Origin: Streptomyces sp. WAC 04229
GTDB lineage: Bacteria > Actinomycetota > Actinomycetes > Streptomycetales > Streptomycetaceae
Direction: 5' to 3'
Length of the DNA: 44,886 nt
Assembly (NCBI RefSeq): GCF_003947455.1
Contig: NZ_QHJH01000046.1
Span: forward strand, 1 to 44,886
Part shown: positions 30,801 to 38,248 of the stretch, piece after piece
Layout of the letters: each line of letters opens with the position of its first letter
Position numbering within the stretch: the first letter of the stretch is position 1
Position numbers and translations under genes: made by a program
Notes under the pieces: model-generated
The model's input: only the letters and a program-made list of their open reading frames with translations
The model's database searches: none
What the model was told of the DNA's origin: nothing

Positions 30801-32268
30801 CTGTACGGACGGCACCGATACCGCCTGCGATGGCGGCTGCGCCGAGCCCGGCGAGCTGGAGGAGTTTCAGAGCGGTCGCAGTCTGGAGGATGATCGCGAC
30901 CAGTTCGGGCGGCAGTGCGGCGACCAGGCGGGCGGCGGCGGTGACGAGGGTCAGCATCGTCGGACCGGCCTGCGCAGCCCCTTCGGCGAGGTTGCCGACG
31001 GCGTCACCGATCGCGTTCAACGCCTCCCGGGCCGCGGGCCCGTTCTCCCGCATGTAGGCGACGATCTGCCCGATCACACCGTCGTCGGCGTCGCCCTCGG
31101 ACACGATCCGCAGGAGGTGGATGACCTGGTCGGTGAAGTCGTCGAGCCGCGCGTCGGTGAGTTCCGCGACCCGGTCGGAGAACGCGTCGAAGCCCGGTGT
31201 GGAGACGGCGCCGCCGGCAACGTTCACCAGCCGGTCCATCTGACCGGAGAACGACTGGACCTCGCGGCTCATGTGCGGGATGAGCTGCTCGAGGACGTTG
31301 AAGCTCTTGGTGACGGGCTCCATCGTCCAGTTCGACATGTCGTCCGACCAGTCGGAGAACGTGCCCTTGAGGTTGGAGAGGGAGATCGCGGCTTTCTGCG
31401 TCTCCGGCGGAAGGTCAGCGAGGACCCGCTGGTAGGCGAGCTGGGCCTCCATCGCTTCCTTGGACGACCGGCCGTTGTCGCGGACGGCTTCCTGGTACTT
31501 TTTTTCCGCGTCGGCGACCTCGGACATCGGCTCGATCTGCCCGGCCAGCGCGATACCGAAGGCGGTCGCGGCGCCGCCGGTCGCGGCGAGCATCCCGGCG
31601 AGTGGGGCGAGGTTCGCGGCGACGCCGGCGATGAGGGGGATCGCGGCGGTGGCGATGGGCAGCAGCCCGGCCAGCCCGAAGTCCGCTCCCCCACCACCGC
31701 GGCTGCCGCCGCCGAGGGTGCTGCCCAGGCCGCGGAGGGCGCTGGTGTCGGGGGTGACCCGGACCGTGATGGTCTGGTTCATCGACGCCCACCGCACCGC
31801 GGCGGACACGTCCCGGCGCAGTTGCATCGGATCGCGGAGGCCGATGGGGATTTCGATGCGGTGCCCCCACGCCGCCCACCGCACGGCGCCCTCGACTTCG
31901 CGGCGCAGCTGCATGGCGTTGCCGAGGCGCAGGTTGACGGCCAGGCCCTGGCCCGCACCGGCGGCGCTGAGAGCCGCGGACACGTCGGAGCGGAGATGGC
32001 CGGCGTCCAGGTCCAGGCGGACGCGGAGCCCCTGCCCTGAACCGGCGCTGGTCAGGGCGGCTCTGACGTCGCGTCGCAGGTGCGCGCCGTCCACGTCGAG
32101 GCGAACCCGGATCGGATTGCGGGTGTCGGCGCGGAGCCGGGCGATGTCCTGCCGTAGGGCGTTGACGTTGCGGGACGCGGTGCGGGCGTCGCCGGAAAGG
32201 CTGCGGAGGGTGCGGGCGAGTCCGGAGCCTTGCCCGGTCAGCCGGACACTCAGATTCCACTCGGACAC
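27805..32268 (-). CDS. tape measure protein
   Basis: 1487 residues, the longest gene here; this predicts a tail of roughly 220 nm at about 1.5 angstrom per residue. N-terminal repeats of 'RLDxDxxHLRxDVxAAL' type occupy residues 50-170. A hydrophobic segment ('IATAAIPLIAGVAANLAPLA') follows near 205-225, then long coiled-coil regions. In the C-terminal third two copies of a FAEP/WAEPETxGEAYxPxxPSKR motif mark the tail-tip end. The start is a GTG (32268) with AAGGAG eight bases upstream. Its product sets tail length and is ejected with the DNA. Confidence 0.95.
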   Translation of the reverse strand: MSEWNLSVRLTGQGSGLARTLRSLSGDARTASRNVNALRQDIARLRADTRNPIRVRLDVDGAHLRRDVRAALTSAGSGQGLRVRLDLDAGHLRSDVSAALSAAGAGQGLAVNLRLGNAMQLRREVEGAVRWAAWGHRIEIPIGLRDPMQLRRDVSAAVRWASMNQTITVRVTPDTSALRGLGSTLGGGSRGGGGADFGLAGLLPIATAAIPLIAGVAANLAPLAGMLAATGGAATAFGIALAGQIEPMSEVADAEKKYQEAVRDNGRSSKEAMEAQLAYQRVLADLPPETQKAAISLSNLKGTFSDWSDDMSNWTMEPVTKSFNVLEQLIPHMSREVQSFSGQMDRLVNVAGGAVSTPGFDAFSDRVAELTDARLDDFTDQVIHLLRIVSEGDADDGVIGQIVAYMRENGPAAREALNAIGDAVGNLAEGAAQAGPTMLTLVTAAARLVAALPPELVAIILQTATALKLLQLAGLGAAAIAGGIGAVRTAIAGLATTAAAAGGGLAGLRAAFLSLGVAARASVVVAGIAAVAVVLTQLADIGKSAPPDVDKLTTSLGKLGQTGEVAGEAARAFGQDLGGLADSLRTLARPSNLDKTQQFLTSLVGMDSTPVKEAKEDLDAVDESLANLVKSGKGDIAAAALERIGEAMRKQGMSRKELEAQLDGYKSALADQAFEAELAAQSQGVFGKAAQDTAAKLSAQKASADGLRQSLQALNDVNRAGGSAMSAFEQSIDDVTEAVKTNAGALKMRGGELDLGSQKARDAEKALSDLAANTDAAAAAAREQGKSWEYVNGIYTDGRDTFVQAARDMGLTAEQAGVLADQYLKIPDKKSTVLEMRTEDAITGLNSVIAAIEKTPNAKSVTVSALTTDAVALLEEMGYKVKELPDGRFQVTAETGSAKSGLDRVKAARDGLTDKSITLSAEIQDAIGDLEAVKAKVASTNGKTITMKAPTTEARKQLEALGFKIRDTKGKTVTISVPTGSQRSNVAGLATAIASLRNRSVTVTYTTVYRIQGKPGGPPSGTYYGSTAGRSADGNIYGPARVQRFAEGGMRENHVAQIAQPTYRMWAEPETGGEAYIPFAPSKRPRSRAIAEETVRRLGGDPASIQWNATGGIEGWQYDPISGSLYSPSDAIAAGNKTKKVRTKVKGKWTTKEVEYFDLAAVERKLWDMGAATVAWNRNLEKVADRAGGDVAKALAGMGDEGMKLAAKMATGTDKYVASMSIALRRMMQEARASLKDFTVQLDHATATNQIFQNNLVKLAAMGYGDLAAQLSSQGDQAAIDLAAEAAGNKSKAAKANTEVKQAKAQLTSEQMGMLIQIIAAITSKTVGIHDVAGKTGLGEDDIITVANKAKTQISKSLGSKAVKFLADLGKASKGLAYADGGIRAGIYATQGGIVRFAEPETHGEAYLPLSPSKRRTALPVLADVANRFGVGLTDATAARPFVIVKQGDTTQVSVTAVRTGATASDIAAEVGRSLRRNRRGGVAARD

Positions 32269-32283
32269 GGGCGGGGCTCCTTC

Positions 32284-32658
32284 CTACTGGTGGCGGTGGG
32301 TTTTCTCGAGTTCGAGGGCGGCGGCGACGCTGGTGGGGATGAGGGCGACTTTCATGCCGTGGGCCTCGTCGCCGTCGGGGAGGGCTTTCTGCCGGTCCTG
32401 GAGGATCTGGCATCCGATGCAGCGGTGGGTGGTGGCCCGGTAGGCGTCCTCGTCGCCTCCCAGGGCTTCGTCCCATTCATCGGCGCGGGTGCCGCACGTC
32501 GGGCAGACCTGCTTGAGGTAGTGCTCGAGAGCGCGGGCCTTGCGGCGGTCGAGGTCGGACCAGGTGCCGTCTCCGTGGCCGCGGTAGAGGCTGTGCGGGA
32601 TGCCGTACTGGCGGCACAGCTCCATCTCGGCTCGGAAGTCGGCATCATCGATCAGCCT
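32284..32658 (-). CDS. tail assembly chaperone, frameshifted extension (gpT-like)
   Basis: This frame has no start of its own. It is reached from the upstream chaperone gene by a -1 shift at GGGAAAA (32658-32664), after which translation continues AGG CTG ATC ('RLIDDADFRAEMELCRQYG'). The 124-residue extension contains a CxxC...CxxC zinc-like pair ('CPTCGTR', 'CIGCQIL'). The full fusion is about 303 residues. It ends just before the tape measure gene, as in lambda G/GT. Confidence 0.88.
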   Translation of the reverse strand, partial: RLIDDADFRAEMELCRQYGIPHSLYRGHGDGTWSDLDRRKARALEHYLKQVCPTCGTRADEWDEALGGDEDAYRATTHRCIGCQILQDRQKALPDGDEAHGMKVALIPTSVAAALELEKTHRHQ

Positions 32659-33194
32659 TTTCCCAGGTCGGTCCGCTTGCGCTGCTGCACCGACCAGGCG
32701 GCGCCCCACAGGGACTTCCAGTCCTCGAGCGGCCACGTGGCCATGGCCTGCTGCGCGTACTCCAGGGGCATGCCGTCGGTGTTCGCGGCCGCGATGACGG
32801 CGGGCGCGAACGTGTCGAAGTGGAACTCGGCGCTGCCGTCCTGCGCCTCGTCTTCCTCGGTCGGCGGGTGCTTGGCCAGCAGGTCCCTGAGTTCGCCGTG
32901 CTCGAGTGCCCGGAAGGTGAGGGTGACCGTGGCCGCCTCGTACGCCTCGCTGGCGGCCGCCAGCTCGTTCTGCTCGTCGCGGGCCTGCTTGCGGACGAGG
33001 GCCAGCGCTTCCTTGTCGGCGTTCTTGTCCTTGCCGACGGAGTCCGCGTAGGCCTGCGCGCGTTCGGCGTTCTGCTTGGCGGCCTGGTAGCGGTCGCGGA
33101 CGTCGGGGTCCGCGCACAGGCGGAGGACCTGAGTGGGCTTGGGCATGCCGTCCAGCTGCTTCTGGATGGCGTCCCACGCGGTGCTGCTGGTCAT
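32652..33194 (-). CDS. tail assembly chaperone (gpG-like)
   Basis: 180 residues, ATG at 33194. The product is helical and acidic ('AEHRQ'-type heptads such as 'QARDEQNELAAASEAYEAAT') with 'FRALEHGELRDLLAKHPPTE' and a C-terminal 'LEYAQQAMATWPLEDWKSLW', fitting actinophage tail chaperones that coat the tape measure. The stop (32652) lies four bases after the slippery heptamer that makes the longer fusion. The position between tail tube and tape measure is canonical. Confidence 0.88.
   Translation of the reverse strand: MTSSTAWDAIQKQLDGMPKPTQVLRLCADPDVRDRYQAAKQNAERAQAYADSVGKDKNADKEALALVRKQARDEQNELAAASEAYEAATVTLTFRALEHGELRDLLAKHPPTEEDEAQDGSAEFHFDTFAPAVIAAANTDGMPLEYAQQAMATWPLEDWKSLWGAAWSVQQRKRTDLGKG
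32658..32664 (-). promoter_or_regulatory. -1 ribosomal frameshift site GGGAAAA
   Basis: Read in frame 0 as CTG GGA AAA GGC TGA. The heptamer G-GGA-AAA is a canonical slippery sequence. A -1 slip gives GGG AAA AGG CTG ATC and enters the downstream open frame two codons before the zero-frame stop. Programmed -1 shifts at this place are conserved in tailed phages. Confidence 0.9.
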
Positions 33195-33208
33195 TCGGGT
33201 TCTCCTGT

Positions 33209-33242
33209 GGGAAGGCCCGGCCGGGCGCGCGGCGCCCTTCCC
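33209..33242 (-). terminator. stem-loop after the major tail protein gene
   Basis: GGGAAGG (33209-33215) and CCTTCCC (33236-33242) bracket a GC-rich inner hairpin between the tail-tube gene and the chaperones. A partial terminator here would raise tube protein relative to downstream products. Confidence 0.55.
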
Positions 33243-33281
33243 AAGTACGTCGGGCCCGGCCGGGGGCTAGGGGGGCGAGGG

Positions 33282-33752
33282 TCAGGAAGACGGCACGGTC
33301 GCGTTGAGGAGCGGCCGGTCGGTGATGGAGAACCGCACCTGGAGCTTCGCGGCCTCGTTGTCCGCGGTGATCGCCGGGGAGTTGGAGGCGACGCGCACCG
33401 GGTAGACGTCCATGCCCTTGGTGGACGGCGCCTTGCCCTTGCGGCAGATGATGACGAACCCGGTCGTGCCCTTGGCGAGGTCCTGCTCGAGGGTGTCGTC
33501 GACGTCGTCCTCGTAGAAGGTCAGGCTGGAGTCGGCTGCGGAGTCGTCGCCGGGGATCTTCGACACGAACGTGGAGTCCATGTCGGGGGTCTCGATCTCC
33601 TGGTTCTCGATGGAGAAGCCCTCGACTGCGGCGATGTCCTTGGTGTAGTCGGTGGCGCCGGTGAGCTCGGCGGAGGTGGGGAGGTAGCTGGTGGAGACGA
33701 TGGTGTCGGCGAAGAGGATCTTCGTGACGCCCTTGCGGTTGAAACGCGGCAT
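33282..33752 (-). CDS. major tail (tube) protein
   Basis: 156 residues from ATG 33752 (AAGGGG six bases upstream). The beta-rich product 'MPRFNRKGVTKILFADTIVS' with 'VEGFSIENQEIETPDMDSTF' and 'LTFYEDDVDDTLEQDLAKGT' matches short actinophage tail-tube proteins. It sits between tail terminator and chaperones and is followed by a stem-loop, which fits high expression. Confidence 0.88.
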   Translation of the reverse strand: MPRFNRKGVTKILFADTIVSTSYLPTSAELTGATDYTKDIAAVEGFSIENQEIETPDMDSTFVSKIPGDDSAADSSLTFYEDDVDDTLEQDLAKGTTGFVIICRKGKAPSTKGMDVYPVRVASNSPAITADNEAAKLQVRFSITDRPLLNATVPSS

Positions 33753-33874
33753 TGTGGGCCCCTTGCGGATGCGGGGCCAAGCAAGACCCCTGCTACACGT
33801 TGGTGTGGCGGCCACCTGCCTGGTGGCGTCCGCGTGGGGTCCCGCCGCGGTGCGGTGTTACGTGACCTCGAGGG

Positions 33875-34339
33875 TCAGGCCGTGGTCAGGTGGAACCTGA
33901 ACCGCTGCACATAGGTCATGATTCCAGCTTCCTGCTCGGACGTTCCCCCTGGTATTCCGCCCGGCTCCGCTTCCAGGGTGCGGGTCATGCAGGAGACGCC
34001 GGGCACGGTCATCGGGTGCAGCCACAGTCCGGTCGCCGGGTCGCGGCCGAGGAAGACGGTGCGGGCCTTGTCGGCCATCCATTCCAGCTGGTCGAGGTCC
34101 GCGGTGGATCGGGGGTTTTGCGGGTCCGGGCCGGAGACGCTGGTGATCTGGTAGACGAAGGATCCGTCCTCGTTCAGGTCGGCGAGCGGCGCCCCGGACA
34201 GGTTGGTGTCGACGGAGTACAGCAGGTAGTAGGGGGGTGCTGCGCCGCTGCTGGGTTTGCGTCCGTCTCCGACGGGCCTCCCGGACGCGGTGGCGAGGGT
34301 GGTTTCCACCCAGTCCGTGACCAGTCGTTTCGAGATCAT
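33875..34339 (-). CDS. tail terminator protein
   Basis: 154 residues, ATG 34339 overlapping the previous stop as ATGA. 'YYLLYSVDTNLSGAPLADL', 'YQITSVSGPDPQNP', 'ADKARTVFLG' and 'SCMTRTLEAEPGGIPGGTSE' have the length and alpha/beta pattern of siphovirus tail terminators (minor tail protein U type). Position before the tube gene supports this. Confidence 0.78.
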   Translation of the reverse strand: MISKRLVTDWVETTLATASGRPVGDGRKPSSGAAPPYYLLYSVDTNLSGAPLADLNEDGSFVYQITSVSGPDPQNPRSTADLDQLEWMADKARTVFLGRDPATGLWLHPMTVPGVSCMTRTLEAEPGGIPGGTSEQEAGIMTYVQRFRFHLTTA

Positions 34340-34725
34340 GCGAGCAGCTCCCCTACCGCGGCGCGCATCTGCTCGTGCAGCGTGTCCTCGATGTGCCCGA
34401 GGGCGGGCTGGACGTGCGGGAAAGGCGGCTGGAAGTAGTGCCGGCCGATGCTGTCCGTCATGTCGTAGAAGCCGAACTCGAGGCGCCGGCCTTGGGGGGC
34501 GGTGGTGCCGATGGTGCACTCCGCGCCGTACGGGATGCCGCTGATCTCGGCACGCCAGGACGCCCGGTAGCGGCCGGTGATGACGTTCGGGCCGGGACGC
34601 CCGGACGCGTTGGCGCGGATCCTGGCCACGCCCACGGTGCCGACGCGCCGCATCCGGCGTTCGACGGTGTCGCCGAGTTCGTCGGCCGCGGCGTCGAGGC
34701 GGTTAGCGAGGTCGTCGAGGTTCAC
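34336..34725 (-). CDS. HK97 gp10-like tail-completion protein
   Basis: 129 residues from the GTG at 34725 (GGGAGG seven bases upstream). 'LDDLANRLDAAADELGDTVE' and 'VITGRYRASWRAEISGIPYG' are characteristic of the HK97 gp10/neck family, which joins head and tail. It overlaps its neighbours by GTGA and ATGA. Confidence 0.8.
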   Translation of the reverse strand: MNLDDLANRLDAAADELGDTVERRMRRVGTVGVARIRANASGRPGPNVITGRYRASWRAEISGIPYGAECTIGTTAPQGRRLEFGFYDMTDSIGRHYFQPPFPHVQPALGHIEDTLHEQMRAAVGELLA

Positions 34726-35174
34726 GGGGTTCCTCCCCTGCCGGCCTGCTTCATGTCCATGGGGGTGACGCGGACGACTTCCACGGTGGAGGCGCGGGAC
34801 GGGTCCTGGCAGAACCAGGTCCGGCCCAGCAGCGCCGCGTTGGCGGGGTTGTGGACGGTGACGACCTCAACCAGGTCGTCCCGGGCGGCCAGCGGCGCGG
34901 TGAGCGGCGTGAACAGGCGGGCCGGGGACATCGTCTCCTCAGCCCAGGGCAGCGTCGCCGAGGGCAGAGAGCTGATGCCGCCCGGCGCGCCGGCCGCGAT
35001 GACCGCTCCGAGGCCCTCGTAGACCAGGTCCGTGTCCGGGTATTCGAGGAGCCCGGTGTCGGGGTTGAGGACGGGGTCGCCGGCGGCGGGGCGGGTGATC
35101 CGCACGATGTCGACCATGAGGTTCGCCTGAAGCCAGACGCCTACGGGGGCGAGGACGTCGTCGAGGCCGGCCAT
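34722..35174 (-). CDS. head-closure / connector protein (DUF6093-like)
   Basis: 150 residues. 'WLQANLMVDIVRITRPAAGD' and 'VEVVTVHNPANAALLGRTWF' suggest a small beta-barrel stopper or head-closure protein of the type named DUF6093 in actinophages. It lies in the fixed order connector - gp10-like - terminator - tube. ATG 35174 overlaps the upstream stop by one base. Confidence 0.72.
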   Translation of the reverse strand: MAGLDDVLAPVGVWLQANLMVDIVRITRPAAGDPVLNPDTGLLEYPDTDLVYEGLGAVIAAGAPGGISSLPSATLPWAEETMSPARLFTPLTAPLAARDDLVEVVTVHNPANAALLGRTWFCQDPSRASTVEVVRVTPMDMKQAGRGGTP

Positions 35175-35557
35175 CAGGAGTCTCCTCTGGCCCAGTCGGC
35201 GGCCTGCCGGAGCATGGCCCGGGTGAGGTCGTAGCGGCCGTTGCCGAGATCGGCACGGTTGAGGGCGGCGTTCTCAAGTTCGGCGGGGTCGAGTTGGGCG
35301 AGGTAGCCGGTGATGGTGTTGCTGGGGTCGTCCGGCGTGGCGACGGCGACGCGGGCGAGGCCTTCGAAGGCGACGTCGTCAGGCTGCCGAGTGTGGAGGA
35401 TCAGGGTGGGCAGGGCAGCGTTGACGTCGTGCTGGAGGGCGTAGCCGGTGACGGTTCCTGCGGGTAGGAGGTTGCCGTCGATACGGATGGCGGCGTGGCC
35501 GGGCTGCGCGTCGATGCGGACGCCGTGGGCCTGCGGCTCGTCAGGAGTCTCGGTCAC
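35174..35557 (-). CDS. hypothetical connector-region protein (127 aa)
   Basis: Beta-rich: 'GHAAIRIDGNLLPAGTVTGY', 'LPTLILHTRQPDDVAFEGLA', then a helical end 'NGRYDLTRAMLRQAADW'. It may be a head-tail connector component, judged only by position between the MuF-like and closure genes. ATG at 35557 overlaps the preceding stop as ATGA. Confidence 0.7.
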   Translation of the reverse strand: MTETPDEPQAHGVRIDAQPGHAAIRIDGNLLPAGTVTGYALQHDVNAALPTLILHTRQPDDVAFEGLARVAVATPDDPSNTITGYLAQLDPAELENAALNRADLGNGRYDLTRAMLRQAADWARGDS

Positions 35558-36396
35558 AGGGCAGCTCCGGTGCGGATTTCGGTTCGGCCGATGAGGTCGA
35601 GGCGGGGCAGCAGCTCTCTCTGGCAGTTCGCGTGTGCCGTCGGGTGCGCGAGAGCGTCCTGCACGGTCCGCAGGGTCCGGTTGGCGCGGTCCGGATCATC
35701 GTGCGACGTCCAGCCACACGCGGCGCCATCACGGATCTCCACCCACTCCGTGCCCAGCTCATCCAGCGCGGTGCGGGCCGCCGCCGTGTTCGCGGTCGTC
35801 ACCGCCTGCCAGGTGACCGCTGTACGCGCCCACGCATCGACCGGATGCCGGGCGTTGTTGGAGTAGATGACGGTGTCCAGCGGGTGATCCTCACGGAGCT
35901 GGGCGGTGTCGAAGCGGTCGGCGGTGGCGCGGGCGGCATCCTGGGCGGCGCGCAGGAAGGCGCGAGCCCGTCGGAGGGCTTCTGCGATGCGGCTGGTGAG
36001 GTCGGCGTAGTACTGCGCGGACGCGGCCGTGACCGCGGCACGATGCCGGTCGGTCCACGTGAACCGGTCCGTGCGCCGGTCGGCGTTCTCAAGCATCTGC
36101 CAGGCGCCCTCGCGGTAGATGAGCGGCAGGTCCGTGGACGCCCAGCGTTCCGCGAACGCCATGGCTGCCCGGTCGAAAGCACCCAGGGACGTGTTGAACG
36201 TGGCGATGGCTGCCCGGAGGGCGCGGCCGCCCCCAGAAGTCCGTCCGGGCCGGATCCGGGCGAGTGCGCTGAGAAGCCGGGTCTGGGCGGCGGTGAGGAT
36301 CGACCACGCGCTACGGAGACGGCTTGTGGCGTCCGTGATGTAGGAGAGGAGCCGCTGCCGGAGGGTGCGGCCACGGCGCCGGACGGGGGTGGTCAT
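35554..36396 (-). CDS. minor head protein (MuF-like)
   Basis: 280 residues. A basic N-terminus and long helices ('RALRAAIATFNTSLGAFDRA', 'LTSRIAEALRRARAFLRAAQ') precede a C-terminal region with 'WVEIRDGAACGWTSHDD' and 'DALAHPTAHANCQRELLPRL', resembling the cysteine/histidine-containing MuF/SPP1 gp7 fold. Such proteins are packaged in the head and associate with the portal. The usual order (portal close by) is not kept here, since it follows the capsid gene, so the call rests on the C-terminal motif. Confidence 0.65.
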   Translation of the reverse strand: MTTPVRRRGRTLRQRLLSYITDATSRLRSAWSILTAAQTRLLSALARIRPGRTSGGGRALRAAIATFNTSLGAFDRAAMAFAERWASTDLPLIYREGAWQMLENADRRTDRFTWTDRHRAAVTAASAQYYADLTSRIAEALRRARAFLRAAQDAARATADRFDTAQLREDHPLDTVIYSNNARHPVDAWARTAVTWQAVTTANTAAARTALDELGTEWVEIRDGAACGWTSHDDPDRANRTLRTVQDALAHPTAHANCQRELLPRLDLIGRTEIRTGAAL

Positions 36397-36728
36397 CGCC
36401 GGGGCCGTTCCACGAGGCGGAAGACACCGAGCTCACCGTGGCCTCCCGGCCCTTCCGGGTCGTCGGGGGCGGGTGGCTGGCCCGACTCAAGTAGGGCGAT
36501 CTTTCGTTCGAGGGCCTTGATGTTCTCGGCGAATCCGACAGCGACGACACCGGACACGTTGACGGTGGTGGGCTGCTGAAGGAGGGCGGCCAGTCGTTCG
36601 TTGAGGACTTCCAGGGCGACGGCGCGGGCGGCCCCGAGGCGCGTGTAGCGGCCTTCCAGGTCGGCGACGGAGGTTGCCGGGCCGAGCTGGGAGAGGAGCC
36701 AGGCTTGGACGCTGGCGGTGAGTGCCAT
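36393..36728 (-). CDS. hypothetical head-region protein (111 aa)
   Basis: Helical: 'LTASVQAWLLSQLGPATSVA', 'LNERLAALLQQPTTVNVSGV', a coiled coil 'ENIKALERKIALLESG', and a Pro/Gly-rich linker. No known domain. ATG at 36728 with GGAGG about nine bases upstream; the stop overlaps the MuF-like start. Confidence 0.7.
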   Translation of the reverse strand: MALTASVQAWLLSQLGPATSVADLEGRYTRLGAARAVALEVLNERLAALLQQPTTVNVSGVVAVGFAENIKALERKIALLESGQPPAPDDPEGPGGHGELGVFRLVERPRR

Positions 36729-36767
36729 GACTGGTTTCCTCCAGGGTGTGGGAAGGGGGTGGTGCGG

Positions 36768-36816
36768 GTGCGGGCCCGCCCTGCTGGCGCCCCCACCGTG
36801 AGGTGCGGGCCCGCAC
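36768..36816 (-). repeat. GC palindrome repeated in a short intergenic gap
   Basis: GTGCGGGCCCGCAC is a perfect 14-base palindrome at 36803-36816, and GTGCGGGCCCGC occurs again at 36768-36779. The repeats follow the connector-like gene and could form a terminator or mRNA-processing hairpin within the head operon. Confidence 0.5.
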
Positions 36817-36820
36817 GCCG

Positions 36821-37168
36821 CTATTCGCCGCTGGTGCCCTCGCCGGCGGCGTCCCGGCCCCGTGACCGGCCGGTCGCCGCGGTCTTACGCGCGGCGGTCT
36901 TCTTCGCCGCGGGTGCGGCTTCCTGGTCAGCGTCGGCGGAGGCGGCGCCAGAGGCGTCGTCCTGGCCGTCGCCGGTAGGGTCCCGGTCTCCGGTCTGCTG
37001 GTCGTCCTGCTTCTTCGGCAGGCGGGGCACCTTCCTGTCGACCCAGGCGGCCGGGTTCGTCACCAGAGCGGCCAGCCTGGCGTCCGGGCTGGTGCCCGGC
37101 GCCAGTTCCACCGTCTGGTGCGTTTCCGGATCCGTCACGTACACCGTGGCTGCGAGTCGGGCGGCCAT
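36821..37168 (-). CDS. small head protein with lysine/alanine-rich tail (115 aa)
   Basis: The N-terminus 'RLAATVYVTDPETHQTVELA' followed by 'SPDARLAALVTNPAAW' is common directly after capsid genes in Streptomyces phages, and may be a connector or head accessory. The rest is a disordered Asp/Ala/Lys tail with histone-like 'AAKKTAARKTAATGRSRG'. The tail may bind DNA or DNA-filled capsids; that is inference. Starts three bases after the capsid gene. Confidence 0.7.
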   Translation of the reverse strand: MAARLAATVYVTDPETHQTVELAPGTSPDARLAALVTNPAAWVDRKVPRLPKKQDDQQTGDRDPTGDGQDDASGAASADADQEAAPAAKKTAARKTAATGRSRGRDAAGEGTSGE

Positions 37169-37171
37169 GGG

Positions 37172-38233
37172 CTACCACACCGTCGCGGCGATGTGGATGT
37201 CCGGGACGTACATGACGGGCAGCGCGGCCGCGGAGCCCTTCGTCCACACCTGCGGCGGGTCGTCCTGGTAGCCGCGGGTGACGACGATGCCGGGGGCCTC
37301 TTCCCGCTCGATGGACGGGTTGCCGCCCTGGGAGAGGATGAGACCGTCGGCGGTGAGACCGTACTGGGTCTCCGCCCACTGCTGCGGGTTGGGCGGCAGG
37401 AGGAAGAACATGTTCTCCGGCAGCGCGCGGACGTCCGCACCGGTGTCCAGCTCGATCTTCACGTCGTAGGTGGTGATCGGCGGGAGGTTGTAGCGGGCGC
37501 GGACGACGTTGACCTCGTTCGGGGCGAGGACCGCGGTGGGCGTCGCGGACGGGCTGACCGAACCGTAGTAGGCGGCCCGGTAGGAGTTGTTGCCCATCAT
37601 CAGCGCCGCCGTCTTGTACGACGTCATCGCCCGGGACGGGGCCGGCGCTCCGGAGGAACGCAGGACCTCGATCCACCGCTGCTCGTCGGCGAGGATGTCC
37701 GCGGCCGGGTCGGTCCAGTCGACCGGGGCGGTCGGCATGTTCGCGGCCGGCACGGCGTAGTCGGCCTCGAGGGTGAGACCGTTCTCGCCGACGAGGGAGA
37801 ACTTGCCGTCGACCAGGAGGTCCCCGACGGCGAGCTCGAGGCGCTTCTTGATGGACAGGACGTGCGCGGCGACGTCGTCGTAGACGGCGTTGACGAGGTC
37901 CCGGGAGTCCATGCCGCGGTCGAGGTTCTCGAGGATGGTCTCGAACTCGCCGACGATGTACTTCTGCCCGAGGGGCAGGAGCTTCCCGCTGGTCGCGAAC
38001 TGCGTGATCTCACGCGTGGCGACCTTGGTCTGGGCGTCCCACGCGCGGTAGGAGGCGGCGGCGACCCTGCGTCGGTTGCCGCGGTGCTCCCACTTGACGG
38101 AGTTGATGGTCCGCTCGGGCATGACGGACTGGGTGAGGGCGTAGTCCGCGGGGGTCTGGATCTCCCGGGCGAACGCGTTGATCTCGGTGGCGCTGATGTC
38201 GCGGAGCAGGAGCTCCAGCATGTCGTTCGGCAT
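37172..38233 (-). CDS. major capsid protein (cap_E family)
   Basis: 353 residues, ATG with AGGAG seven bases upstream. 'WEHRGNRRRVAAASYRAWDA', 'LPLGQKYIVGEFETILENLD', 'YDDVAAHVLSIKKRLELAVG' and 'IELDTGADVRALPENMFFLL' are typical of the phage capsid gpE/HK97-fold group found in actinophages. It forms the icosahedral head. Order (decoration protein upstream, small head protein downstream) supports the call. Confidence 0.93.
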   Translation of the reverse strand: MPNDMLELLLRDISATEINAFAREIQTPADYALTQSVMPERTINSVKWEHRGNRRRVAAASYRAWDAQTKVATREITQFATSGKLLPLGQKYIVGEFETILENLDRGMDSRDLVNAVYDDVAAHVLSIKKRLELAVGDLLVDGKFSLVGENGLTLEADYAVPAANMPTAPVDWTDPAADILADEQRWIEVLRSSGAPAPSRAMTSYKTAALMMGNNSYRAAYYGSVSPSATPTAVLAPNEVNVVRARYNLPPITTYDVKIELDTGADVRALPENMFFLLPPNPQQWAETQYGLTADGLILSQGGNPSIEREEAPGIVVTRGYQDDPPQVWTKGSAAALPVMYVPDIHIAATVW

Positions 38234-38248
38234 GTCGGGTTCTCCTGA

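Noticed and set aside
27673..32040. 1455-codon open frame on the plus strand
   Set aside because: It is exactly antisense to the tape measure gene, has a composition driven by GC-rich third positions of the other strand, no domain and no ribosome site.
32284..33780. 498-codon continuous frame through the tail-chaperone and tube region
   Set aside because: Only its last 124 codons are real and are reached by the -1 shift; the rest is a Arg/Pro-rich shadow.
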